Origin: Alteromonas sp047556435
Lineage (GTDB): Bacteria; Pseudomonadota; Gammaproteobacteria; Enterobacterales; Alteromonadaceae
Assembly (NCBI RefSeq): GCF_047556435.1
Contig: NZ_CP180210.1
Coordinates: forward strand, 1,798,001-1,862,000
Length of the DNA: 64,000 nt
Reading direction: 5' to 3'
Part shown: positions 8,888-16,844 of the stretch, in pieces
Layout of the letters: the number at the start of each line of letters is the position of its first letter
How positions within the stretch are numbered: position 1 is the first letter of the stretch
Program-made: the position numbers and the translations under genes
Notes under the pieces: model-generated
Told to the model about the DNA's origin: nothing
What the model saw: the letters and a program-made list of their open reading frames with translations, nothing else
The model's database searches: none

Positions 8888-9809
8888 ACCCACGTCATCC
8901 TATCCAAGAGACTTGATTGGCTACGGCAGTACGCCACCGCATCCAAAATGGCCTGGCGGTGCACGCATCGCGGTTCAGTTTGTGCTGAATTTTGAAGAGG
9001 GGGGTGAAAACTGCGTGCTGCATGGTGACAGTCACTCAGAAATCTTTTTGTCTGAGATTATTGGCGCACAAGCGTATCCTGACCGTCACCTTAGTATGGA
9101 GTCTATTTACGAGTACGGCTCACGCGCCGGATTCTGGCGGCTTCACCGCTTATTTACGGAAAAGCAGTTACCACTGACCGTATTTGGTGTGACTATGGCG
9201 ATGCAACGTCATCCTGATGCGGTGCAGGCTATGAAAGAGGCTGGCTGGGAGATTGCCAGTCATGCTATGCGCTGGATCCATTATCAGGATATGGATATTG
9301 ACCAGGAGCGTAAGCAAATTGACGACGCCATTTTATTGCATCAGTCACTGACAGGCAGTAAACCCGCAGGTTGGTATACCGGTCGCACCAGCCCCAATAC
9401 ACTGAAACTTATTGCCGAGCGTGACGATATTTTGTATTGCGCCGATTCTTACGCCGATGATTTACCTTATTACGACAGACATTATGGGAAACCGTTGCTA
9501 ATGGTGCCCTACACGCTGGATACCAATGACATGCGATTTGCCACGCCGCAGGGGTTCAACAGTGGTGAGCAGTTCTATCAGTATTTAAAAGATGCCTTTG
9601 ATGTCCTGTACGATGAGGGAGCCTCCCAGCCTAAGATGCTCTCTATTGGCCTTCACTGTCGCATTGTTGGACGCCCGGCGAGACTGGCTGCATTAAAGCG
9701 ATTTATCGAGTATATTCAAAGCGTCGATAATGTGTGGGTAGCGACCCGCGAAGACATCGCACGTCATTGGAAAAGCCATTTCCCGGCTGACGCAGAGGAC
9801 AGCCTTTGA
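8880..9809 (+). CDS. puuE: PuuE-type allantoinase (polysaccharide deacetylase fold)
   Basis: Hydrolyses allantoin to allantoate without the amidohydrolase-type metal centre of AllB. I chose the ATG at 8880 (MHEPTSSYPRDLIGYG), which overlaps the regulator stop by eight bases and has an upstream AGGAAA; the result is 309 residues, the usual PuuE size. It has the NodB-type fold with family stretches VQFVLNFEEGGENCVLHGD, WEIASHAMRWI and SIGLHCRIVGRPAR. It supplies the step between uraD and the AllC-like enzyme encoded in the right operon. Co-transcription with the regulator is likely. Confidence 0.92.
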   Translation: MHEPTSSYPRDLIGYGSTPPHPKWPGGARIAVQFVLNFEEGGENCVLHGDSHSEIFLSEIIGAQAYPDRHLSMESIYEYGSRAGFWRLHRLFTEKQLPLTVFGVTMAMQRHPDAVQAMKEAGWEIASHAMRWIHYQDMDIDQERKQIDDAILLHQSLTGSKPAGWYTGRTSPNTLKLIAERDDILYCADSYADDLPYYDRHYGKPLLMVPYTLDTNDMRFATPQGFNSGEQFYQYLKDAFDVLYDEGASQPKMLSIGLHCRIVGRPARLAALKRFIEYIQSVDNVWVATREDIARHWKSHFPADAEDSL

Positions 9810-9908
9810 CAAGGTGCGGCTGAATGACATTGTCTTTGCTCAATCAGCCGCAGGAATACGCTTACATAAGCATTATCTCAGGCGAACTGTTTAACTTCAG
9901 GAGACAGC

Positions 9909-10163
9909 ATGAAAAACCGTATTATCACTCTGGCACTGGGCGCACTGCTACTTGCCGGTTGCTCAAAACTTAATAAAGAAAACTATGACAAGCTGGAAAC
10001 CGGCATGAGCCAGGCAGAGGTGGAAGCGGTTATTGGCGCAGCAGATAACTGTAGTAAAAGCCTGGGCACAGTAAGTTGTCTGTGGGGTGATGAAAATGGC
10101 AAGAACGTAAAAGTTGTGTTTATGGCGGATAAAGCGATCGGGTTCTCTTACGACGGTTTGTAA
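9909..10163 (+). CDS. Small lipoprotein, DUF3862/SmpA-like
   Basis: An 84-residue protein with a lipoprotein signal: basic start MKNR, hydrophobic stretch, and lipobox LLAGC with Cys18. The mature part resembles the BamE/SmpA-like fold of the DUF3862 group: YDKLETGMSQAEVEAVIG, a Cys pair (NCSKSLGTVSC), and a C-terminal VFMADKAIGFSYDGL. The cysteines could form a disulfide in the periplasm. Its exact function is unknown. It starts 100 bases after puuE behind a good AGGAGA site and appears to be an independent gene unrelated to purines. Confidence 0.8.
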   Translation: MKNRIITLALGALLLAGCSKLNKENYDKLETGMSQAEVEAVIGAADNCSKSLGTVSCLWGDENGKNVKVVFMADKAIGFSYDGL

Positions 10164-10223
10164 TTCCAGTCTTTTCTTTCCGTGCGTTAATTTTTACCTG
10201 TTACGCCTCATTTTTGTTTAAAA

Positions 10224-10242
10224 GCCTGAGCACCACTCAGGC
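10224..10242. terminator. Bidirectional terminator-like hairpin
   Basis: Stem GCCTGAG / CTCAGGC with loop CACCA. Read on the minus strand it is followed by CTTTTAAAC, so it fits best as the terminator of the permease gene. It also lies 60 bases after the small lipoprotein gene on the plus strand. Confidence 0.65.
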
Positions 10243-10380
10243 ATTTAAGTTCAGACTACACGCGTTGATTACGTTTAACTACGTAATGTCTGAACAGCAA
10301 ATAGAACGGGGCAAGTAACGACAAGAATAAACCCACCCCAAGTCCTACAATTACGCCCTTTCGGGGTGACCCCGGCCAGA

Positions 10381-11712
10381 TTACTTTAAATCGAAAATGT
10401 ATCTGAGTAAAAACACCACAGCCAGTGCATAGGTAATAGCGCTGACGTGGCGATATCGGCCTGTCCCCATCATCACGCCCACATACGTGATGATGCCCAG
10501 CGCAATACCCTCTGAAATGCTGAATGTCAGCGGCATCGCCAGTAGCGCCACAGAAGCAGTGGCCAGGGCACCGACATCGTCGAAGTCAAGCTGTCGGATC
10601 GAGTCCATCATTAAAATGCCCACCATCAGCAGCGCAGGCGTGGTTGCCATCAGTGGGATCACTTTCATGAGCGGCGTCAGAAACAGTGCCGCAACAAAAC
10701 ACAACGCCACCACAATGGCTGTCAGGCCCGTCCTTCCCCCGGCAGATGCTCCGGCTGCACTTTCCACATAACTGGTAACCGGAGAGGTACCCAATGCGGC
10801 GCCAGCAATACTGGCGGTGGCATCAGCCGTCATCGCACTACCTATTTTGGGAAGTTTGCCGGATGGCGTAAGCAGGTTAGCGCGACGCGAAACACCAATC
10901 AGCGTGCCAATCGTGTCGAACATATTGACAAACATCAACGCAAATATCAGATCCCAGGTCTGGGAAAAATGTTCAATAGGGTACCAGATATCCATGGCAA
11001 AAAAGGTGTCTGAAATGGGTTCTGGCATGCCTATAATCGCGTCTGGAGTGGGGGTTAACGTACCACTTTCAGTGGGAATAAAAGCCCCGATCGCAGTTAA
11101 CAGCACAATTGATAGTAAAATGCCGCCGGTTACTTTTTTCATCACCATGACAATAGTAAAAAGAATACCTGCCAGCGCCAGTAGCACGGCCGGGTCAGAC
11201 AGGTCCCCCAGCGTCACGAATGTGGCTGGGTGATCGACAACCAGCCCGGCATTTTTTAACCCGATAAATGCGATAAACAGACCGATACCACACTGAACGC
11301 CTATTTTCAGCTCAGCCGGTATTGCCTCGGCAACTTTGGTTCTTACGCCGGTTAGTGTCAAAAGCAGAAATAACACACCATTCCAGAAAACGATCCCCAG
11401 CGCGGCGTCCCAGGGGATGTCCCGCGTCATGCAGATGGTGTAGGCGAAAAATGCATTGAGACCCATACCCGGCGCCAGTGCGATAGGGTAGTTGGTCATT
11501 GCTGCCATCAGCAACGTGCCGATGCAGGCTGCCAATGCGGTAACAGTGATTAACCCTGCCACCGGCATACCGCTCAAGCCTAAGATGCCGGGGTTAACTA
11601 CCAGAATATATGACATGGCGGCAAAGGTTGTCAGCCCGGCGATGCACTCTGTTTTTATTGTTGTGCCATGTGCCTCAAGCTTAAACCAACGCTCCAGATA
11701 ATGATTAAGCAT
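10381..11712 (-). CDS. Purine permease of the NCS2 AzgA/PbuG type
   Basis: Inner-membrane proton symporter for adenine, guanine or hypoxanthine. The 443-residue protein is hydrophobic throughout, and its N-terminal stretch is typical of the AzgA-type branch: GLTTFAAMSYILVVNPGIL, then ALAPGMGLNAFFAYT; a second conserved part is GTSPVTSYVESAAGASAGGR. The AzgA branch differs from the uracil/xanthine permeases of NCS2. It would import the bases used by GuaD, adenine deaminase and XdhAB. It is transcribed divergently from the adenine deaminase with a RutR-like dyad in between. Exact substrate is not decidable from sequence. Confidence 0.9.
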   Translation of the reverse strand: MLNHYLERWFKLEAHGTTIKTECIAGLTTFAAMSYILVVNPGILGLSGMPVAGLITVTALAACIGTLLMAAMTNYPIALAPGMGLNAFFAYTICMTRDIPWDAALGIVFWNGVLFLLLTLTGVRTKVAEAIPAELKIGVQCGIGLFIAFIGLKNAGLVVDHPATFVTLGDLSDPAVLLALAGILFTIVMVMKKVTGGILLSIVLLTAIGAFIPTESGTLTPTPDAIIGMPEPISDTFFAMDIWYPIEHFSQTWDLIFALMFVNMFDTIGTLIGVSRRANLLTPSGKLPKIGSAMTADATASIAGAALGTSPVTSYVESAAGASAGGRTGLTAIVVALCFVAALFLTPLMKVIPLMATTPALLMVGILMMDSIRQLDFDDVGALATASVALLAMPLTFSISEGIALGIITYVGVMMGTGRYRHVSAITYALAVVFLLRYIFDLK

Positions 11713-11769
11713 AGATGTTGTCTCAGAACTCGTTTCGTTATTATTATGTGGCGAGGAAGTAGCAATAAC

Positions 11770-11785
11770 CTGACCATGTAGTCAG
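11770..11785. promoter_or_regulatory. RutR-like operator between permease and adenine deaminase
   Basis: CTGACCATGTAGTCAG keeps 11 of the 14 defined positions of TTGACCAnnTGGTCAA. It is 58 bases upstream of the permease start and about 215 bases upstream of the deaminase start, so it probably acts on the permease and perhaps on both. Confidence 0.65.
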
Positions 11786-11822
11786 ATTGTTGGTGTGTTT
11801 TGTGCTATTACTGTAGCAATGT
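11780..11822. promoter_or_regulatory. Conserved block shared with xdhA upstream region
   Basis: Partner of the block at 7752-7794, with 29 of 43 identities without gaps. The shared pieces are GTCAG, TTGGTGT and ATTACTGT. Both blocks have the same orientation relative to the gene they precede and the same spacing from the dyad. Confidence 0.45.
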
Positions 11823-12000
11823 CAAAAATAATCACGTACTTCATGCCATGTGCCGGTAGTTCCGCTACTGTCATCACAGGCATCACGCCAGCTAGCCTAA
11901 GCATACTCTGCTTCGCGCTCGCTGCCCAGAGTACACTAATTGCACCTCGCTGGTGATTCTGCATTACAATTGTGCATTACCTGCGGTCAGGAGAGGGAAT

Positions 12001-12999
12001 ATGTCGCTAACATCGTTATTATCGAGGATGCCTAAAGCAGAGCTTCATCTGCATATTGAGGGAACGCTGAGTCCGACACTGATGTGGCAGCTTGCCAGCA
12101 AGCACGGTGTTACCTTGCCCTATGAGAGTGTCGAAGATATTGAAGCCGCTTATCGCTTTGAAGACCTTCAGAGCTTCCTGGATCTTTACTATCAGGGCGC
12201 AGACGTACTTCGCGATGAGGAGGATTTTTACCAGTTAATGATGGCGTATCTGACTAAGTGCCATGACCAGCATATTGTCCATACAGAGATGATGTTCGAT
12301 CCGCAAACTCACACCGAACGTGGAATAGGCTTTGACGTATTTATGCCTGGCTTTTTGCGCGCGATGAAAGAGGCAAAAGCGCAGTGGGGCATAACCGGTT
12401 ATCTGATCCTGTCATTTTTGCGCGATATGTCGCAGGAGGCCGCGTTTCAGACGCTCAGAGAGGCAGAACCCTGGTACGAGAATATCACAGCGTTTGGCCT
12501 CGACAGTGCTGAAGTAGGCCATCCTCCGGAAAAATTTAGAGCCGTGTTTGACAAAGTCCGCTCACTTGGGTTTAAGGTGGTTGCTCACGCGGGTGAGGAA
12601 GGGCCGCCGGAGTATATCTGGCAGGCAATTGAGCTGTTGAAGGTAGACCGAATTGATCATGGTGTGCGTTGCCAGGAGGATGATGCCTTGATGGCGCTGA
12701 TTCATCAGCAGCAAATCCCACTGACGGTATGCCCGCTAAGTAATCTGAAGCTTTGTGTTATTGACGACATGAAGCACCACAATATTCTGCAATTGCTGGA
12801 GGCCGGGTTGCTGGTTACGGTGAACTCTGATGATCCCACGTACTTTGGTGGTTATCTGGATGACAACTTTCGCGCATTGGAAACCTCATTAGCAATGAGC
12901 GAAACCCAAATGAAAGCGCTGGTTATCAATGGGTTTAAAGGCAGTTTTCTGCCTGAGGCAGAGAAGCAACGCTGGATAGAAAAGGTGCAGGCAATCTGA
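12001..12999 (+). CDS. Adenine deaminase of the adenosine-deaminase-like family
   Basis: Probably converts adenine to hypoxanthine, which XdhAB then oxidises. The start ATG at 12001 follows AGGAGAGGGAAT; 332 residues. Zinc ligands are His16 and His18 (HLHIEGTL), His196 and Asp277; Glu199 is the general acid/base and His220 lies in DHGVR. It is easily named adenosine deaminase, but HAGEEGPPEYIW instead of the HAGEAAGPES type, and the run IPLTVCPLSNLKLCV, match the Pseudomonas Pa0148-type adenine deaminases. Being next to a nucleobase permease supports adenine as substrate. Confidence 0.85.
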   Translation: MSLTSLLSRMPKAELHLHIEGTLSPTLMWQLASKHGVTLPYESVEDIEAAYRFEDLQSFLDLYYQGADVLRDEEDFYQLMMAYLTKCHDQHIVHTEMMFDPQTHTERGIGFDVFMPGFLRAMKEAKAQWGITGYLILSFLRDMSQEAAFQTLREAEPWYENITAFGLDSAEVGHPPEKFRAVFDKVRSLGFKVVAHAGEEGPPEYIWQAIELLKVDRIDHGVRCQEDDALMALIHQQQIPLTVCPLSNLKLCVIDDMKHHNILQLLEAGLLVTVNSDDPTYFGGYLDDNFRALETSLAMSETQMKALVINGFKGSFLPEAEKQRWIEKVQAI

Positions 13000-13154
13000 T
13001 GTTCACTGCCTGTACTTGTACAGCGTCGAAGAAAGAAATGGATTCGCCGTACTGCTGCTAACCGACTGGTAATTGTCCCACCATGGCGCTGCTGTCCTGG
13101 AGTGCAGCAAACCGGTCTGTTATCAGGTTTAGCGGCGACCGGCAGTACTAAGTA

Positions 13155-13523
13155 TCAGGCAATGTGGGTATCGGCGGCCAGGGTCACAAAGATTGAGTGG
13201 CGAATCTCGTTGTCGAGAGCCTTTGAGCAATGTCCTTCGCCCTCGGTATCCTCAAGCAGCACCACATCACCAGTACCAAAAATGCGACGTTCGCCACCAG
13301 AGACGGTAAATTCAGCGCGGCCTTTTATGATAAACATTAGTTGCCTGGCCGGCGCGGTGTGCCATTTAAAGTCGTAATCTGCAGGGGTCTCGCGGAAAAT
13401 GATTTTGTCAGCCGCAAATTTTTCTGAAAGCAGCCCGATAGGGCCACCGTCAGCAAGGGGAACGTCTGCATAGCCAAAGTGGCTTTTGCCGTGTTTGTCA
13501 TGATAAATACGTGGAATTTTCAA
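13155..13523 (-). CDS. Small single-domain cupin, last gene of the ureide operon
   Basis: A 122-residue cupin. Motif 1 is YDFKWHTAPARQLMFIIKG, with a His and with Gln where Glu is usual. Motif 2 is GDVVLLEDTEGEGH, with a second His. Metal binding is plausible, but the ligand set is reduced. It starts 41 bases after the AllC-like gene and ends the amidase operon. It is far shorter than the bicupin ureidoglycine aminohydrolase AllE. A role in ureidoglycine or ureidoglycolate turnover is suggested only by context; the function is unknown. Confidence 0.8.
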   Translation of the reverse strand: MKIPRIYHDKHGKSHFGYADVPLADGGPIGLLSEKFAADKIIFRETPADYDFKWHTAPARQLMFIIKGRAEFTVSGGERRIFGTGDVVLLEDTEGEGHCSKALDNEIRHSIFVTLAADTHIA

Positions 13524-13564
13524 ATGTGTGATCCCTGAAGTAAAACGAGCTTTTGCTGGTCACC

Positions 13565-14797
13565 CTAAAACGACAGGTGTTTTACCATGTGATGCAGCAC
13601 TGCCAGACTGGCTGCGACATCGTCCTGCGTGATAGATTCAAGCGGGTGATGACTTATGCCTCCCTTACACCGTGTAAACAGCATCGCTACCGGGCAAATA
13701 TCCGCCATTGCCATCGCATCATGCCCGGCGCCGGAAGGCAGCGAGAAGGGCGATACGCCGCATGCGCTGGTTGCTTCTAACATGGCTTGCTGAAGATGCG
13801 GTGCGCACCTGATTGCACCGGCGTCGTGAGTCACGTGGTGAGAAAGCGTAACGCCATGCTGTATTGCCAGTTTGCTAAGTTCATGCAGGATGTGTTCAAG
13901 CGCAGTATCGCGCCGGTGATTATCGTCACTGCGAATATCCAGCGTAAATGTAGCGTACCCGGGGATCACGTTAACGGCGTTAGGTTTGACAGTCATGCTG
14001 CCAACTGTCGCCACCACGCCCGTGTACTGTCTGACAGTGTGCTGAATGCACAACACCATCGCTGATGCGGCGCACAGTGCGTCCTGTCGCATTTCCATTG
14101 GTACGGTTCCGGCGTGTCCGGCCATTCCGGTCACTTCAAATGCCAGTCGTCTGGCACCGGCAATACCAGTTACTGTTCCTACCGGCAAGTTGTGCTTTTC
14201 GAGCACCGGCCCTTGTTCGATATGCAGCTCCAAATAGGCCAGCACGTCCTTACCGGATATTGTTGCCTGCGATACCTTATCGAAATCGAGTCCAAACTGC
14301 TGCATCGCTTCTTCCAATGCTATGCCATCAGCGTCTTTCATACGGCGCCAGTCAGCTGGCCATTTGCCCGTTAATGCCCGGCTGCCTAACAGTGTACTGC
14401 CAAAGCGCGTGCCTTCCTCATCACCGAAACCGACTACGTCCAGATGAAAGGGCAGAGCATGGCGCTCGCCTTTCAGTAATGCGGCTATGGTTATTGGCGC
14501 CAGTACGCCCAGCATACCGTCATATTTACCGCCATTAGGTACGGTGTCCAGGTGACTCCCAAAGATAAGCCTTGGCGCTTGTGGTACAGCCGATTCGAGC
14601 CGACCCCAGATATTGCCGGCTGCATCCTGCCAGGTACCCATTCCTGCTTCATTCATCCAGTTCGCAGTGAGCTGGTTGGCCTGACGGTGCTGTTCAGTCA
14701 GATAGCGCCGATCTAAAAACTTATCACTCTGGGATACCGAACCGAGCATTTCCAGGCGTGCCATCGTAAGCGCTGCTGCATCATCATAATTGCTCAC
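13565..14797 (-). CDS. allC: Allantoate amidohydrolase (M20 family, AllC-like)
   Basis: Hydrolyses allantoate to ureidoglycine, CO2 and ammonia. I chose the GTG at 14797, one base after the aminotransferase stop and with GGAG seven bases upstream, giving 410 residues; an upstream TTG at 14833 would overlap the previous gene by 35 bases. Two-metal ligands are visible: His82 and Asp84 (GSHLDTV), Asp93 (GGKYDG), Glu127/Glu128 (GDEEG) and His192 (LELHIEQGP), with a late SGAGHDAMAM. The family also includes N-carbamoyl-amino-acid hydrolases and ureidoglycolate hydrolases; the allantoinase and ureidoglycine aminotransferase in the locus favour allantoate. Confidence 0.88.
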   Translation of the reverse strand: MSNYDDAAALTMARLEMLGSVSQSDKFLDRRYLTEQHRQANQLTANWMNEAGMGTWQDAAGNIWGRLESAVPQAPRLIFGSHLDTVPNGGKYDGMLGVLAPITIAALLKGERHALPFHLDVVGFGDEEGTRFGSTLLGSRALTGKWPADWRRMKDADGIALEEAMQQFGLDFDKVSQATISGKDVLAYLELHIEQGPVLEKHNLPVGTVTGIAGARRLAFEVTGMAGHAGTVPMEMRQDALCAASAMVLCIQHTVRQYTGVVATVGSMTVKPNAVNVIPGYATFTLDIRSDDNHRRDTALEHILHELSKLAIQHGVTLSHHVTHDAGAIRCAPHLQQAMLEATSACGVSPFSLPSGAGHDAMAMADICPVAMLFTRCKGGISHHPLESITQDDVAASLAVLHHMVKHLSF

Positions 14798-14798
14798 T

Positions 14799-16016
14799 TC
14801 AGGCTCCACGGTAAGCGGCAAGGGCGGCGTCAACGGCCGCGCCGGCGTCTACAGCGAACCCTGCGCGTCGTAACACGGTTTCGAGTGACTGAAGGGTATG
14901 GTACACGGCATCTTTCCTGGCGTTGTAGCCCATGGTACCGATGCGCCAGATTTTACCTTTAAGCGGACCGAAACTGGTGCCAATTTCAATATTGAAGTCG
15001 TGCAGAAGCTGATGACGTATCGCTTCTCCGTCCATGTTGTCGGGAATATAGACACCTACGACATTGTGCATTTTATGCCTGAGATCACCAAACGGGGAGA
15101 GGCCCATTGCCTGCACTCCTGCTAACATGGCGTCTCCGGCCAGCTTGTGACGCTGGATGACGTTGTCATGGCCTTCATCCAGCAGAGTAATGGCACACTC
15201 TCTTGCACAGTAGAGCATGCTGGCAGCCTCGGTATGATGATTCAGGCGCTCTTCGCCCCAGTAATCCATGATCATACCGAGATCAAAATAGTTAGAGCGT
15301 ATTCTGGGGCCGGGCGCATCTTCATGGTGGGCGTCGCGTATTCCGGCTTCTACATGATGCCGCCGTCGAACGGTATCAACAAAACGCTGACTTAAGGTAA
15401 TTGGCGCGCTTCCTGAGGGACCGCCCAGACATTTTTGCAGGCCAACCGAAACCGCATCCAGCTGCCAGCTGTCTGTTTCAAGCGGGTTTCCGCCAATTGA
15501 CGCGGTGGCATCGCAGTAGAACAACACATCATGCTTACGACACAAGTCTCCGATGTCAGCTAATGGCTGCAGCATGGTGGTGGAGGTATCTCCCTGCACA
15601 ATGGCCAGCAGTTTGGGCTGTACCTTTTTGATAGCGTTTTCAATCTGCTCGGGCTCGAACACTTCCCCCCAAGGCACCTCGATGGTATGGACTTCTGCAT
15701 CGGCACGTTCAGCAATTTCCGCCAGCAAGTGCCCGAAACGACCAAAAATAGGTACCAGAACTTTATCACCTGGCTCAATGGCAGATATCATTACCGCTTC
15801 AATACCCGCACGGGATGTGCCGTCGATAAGCAGAGTTTGCTGGTTTGACGTATGAAACACCTTCCGGTACAGCGCCATCACCTCATTCATATATCCCGTC
15901 ATCACCGGATCGTACTGGCCAACCAATTGGGTGGACATGGCTGACAGCACGCGCGGATAGCAGTTGATGGGACCCGGTCCCATGAGCAGGCGTGGCGGAG
16001 GGGATAACGGCGACAT
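14799..16016 (-). CDS. Ureidoglycine-glyoxylate aminotransferase (PucG/HpxJ-like)
   Basis: Class V PLP-dependent aminotransferase of 405 residues. PucG of Bacillus and HpxJ of Klebsiella move the amino group of S-ureidoglycine to glyoxylate, giving oxalurate and glycine. The PLP lysine is Lys195 in VGLQKCLGGPSG, Asp169 is in FYCDATASIGG, and the N-terminal LLMGPGPINCYP is typical of the alanine-glyoxylate aminotransferase group. Being directly upstream of the allantoate amidohydrolase and downstream of an HpxW-like gene supports this specificity over serine or alanine-glyoxylate exchange. Confidence 0.88.
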   Translation of the reverse strand: MSPLSPPPRLLMGPGPINCYPRVLSAMSTQLVGQYDPVMTGYMNEVMALYRKVFHTSNQQTLLIDGTSRAGIEAVMISAIEPGDKVLVPIFGRFGHLLAEIAERADAEVHTIEVPWGEVFEPEQIENAIKKVQPKLLAIVQGDTSTTMLQPLADIGDLCRKHDVLFYCDATASIGGNPLETDSWQLDAVSVGLQKCLGGPSGSAPITLSQRFVDTVRRRHHVEAGIRDAHHEDAPGPRIRSNYFDLGMIMDYWGEERLNHHTEAASMLYCARECAITLLDEGHDNVIQRHKLAGDAMLAGVQAMGLSPFGDLRHKMHNVVGVYIPDNMDGEAIRHQLLHDFNIEIGTSFGPLKGKIWRIGTMGYNARKDAVYHTLQSLETVLRRAGFAVDAGAAVDAALAAYRGA

Positions 16017-16025
16017 GATTAACTC

Positions 16026-16844
16026 CTAAAGTGCAGCCTGCACGAGCATGCGCAGGCCAGTGATGATAAGAACAACGGCAAACACTTTTTTCAGCATGGC
16101 CGCATCCAGCTTTGCGGCAAGTGCAGCGCCTAGCGGGGCAAACAGCACTGTTAACGGGACAATACAGATAAATCCGATGAGATTGACAAACCCATACGTC
16201 CCTGGCGGCGCATCTGTCGGTGTGTTGCCTGCTACCAGCAGTGTCAGCGCCGCCGGCAGCGAAATGATCAGGCCGACAGCGGCGGCGGTGCCTACAGCAC
16301 GGTGCGCCGGATAGTTACAAAAAGTCAGGGTGGGGACGGTAAGTGTGCCGCCTCCGATCCCTACCAGCGAGCTGAACAGGCCAATGGCAGTGGCGATAAC
16401 ACGCTGCCCGATTTTGCCTGGCAGCGAGGAAAATAAAGCGTCCTTTTTGCCAATCAGCATATTCAGCGCGGATAATGTGGCGATGACACCAAATAAAATG
16501 GTGAGATAATTCCCATCAATGCGGGTGACAATAACGCTGCCTGCGAGCACACCAATTAGAATAAAAAACGCCCAGGCTTTGAGCAGGGCAAAATCAACAT
16601 TCCCTTTACTGTGATGAGCACGAATAGAGCTGACAGAGGTAGGAACAATGGTGGCCAGCGACGTAGCCGTGGCAACAACCATGGCGGTGTCGGCAGAGAC
16701 GCCCAATGCCTGAAACAGAAAATACAGCACCGGTACAATTACGATACCACCGCCAACGCCGAGCAACCCAGCGAGTAAGCCGGCAAAAACGCCGGTACCG
16801 ATGAGTGAGAGAACCGTGGTCAGATTATTGGCTACCCACTCCAT
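16026..16844 (-). CDS. TauE/SafE-family anion exporter
   Basis: A 272-residue inner-membrane protein of the TauE/SafE (sulfite exporter, DUF81) family. It shows the duplicated glycine-rich repeats GLLAGLLGVGGGIVIVPVL near residue 22 and SLVGIGGGTLTVPTLTF near residue 160, with about eight hydrophobic segments. Family members move sulfite, sulfoacetate and other small organic anions. It sits between the HpxW-like and PucG-like genes, overlapping the former by one base (TAATG). Export of an end product such as oxalate or oxamate, or import of a ureide, is possible; neither is shown. Confidence 0.8.
   Translation of the reverse strand: MEWVANNLTTVLSLIGTGVFAGLLAGLLGVGGGIVIVPVLYFLFQALGVSADTAMVVATATSLATIVPTSVSSIRAHHSKGNVDFALLKAWAFFILIGVLAGSVIVTRIDGNYLTILFGVIATLSALNMLIGKKDALFSSLPGKIGQRVIATAIGLFSSLVGIGGGTLTVPTLTFCNYPAHRAVGTAAAVGLIISLPAALTLLVAGNTPTDAPPGTYGFVNLIGFICIVPLTVLFAPLGAALAAKLDAAMLKKVFAVVLIITGLRMLVQAAL

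Noticed and set aside
10256..10336. Possible 26-residue membrane peptide on the minus strand after the permease gene (GTG start, hydrophobic, basic C-terminus)
   Set aside because: The hydrophobic run is striking and AGGA lies upstream, but the frame is very short and lacks an ATG; support is too thin without conservation data.
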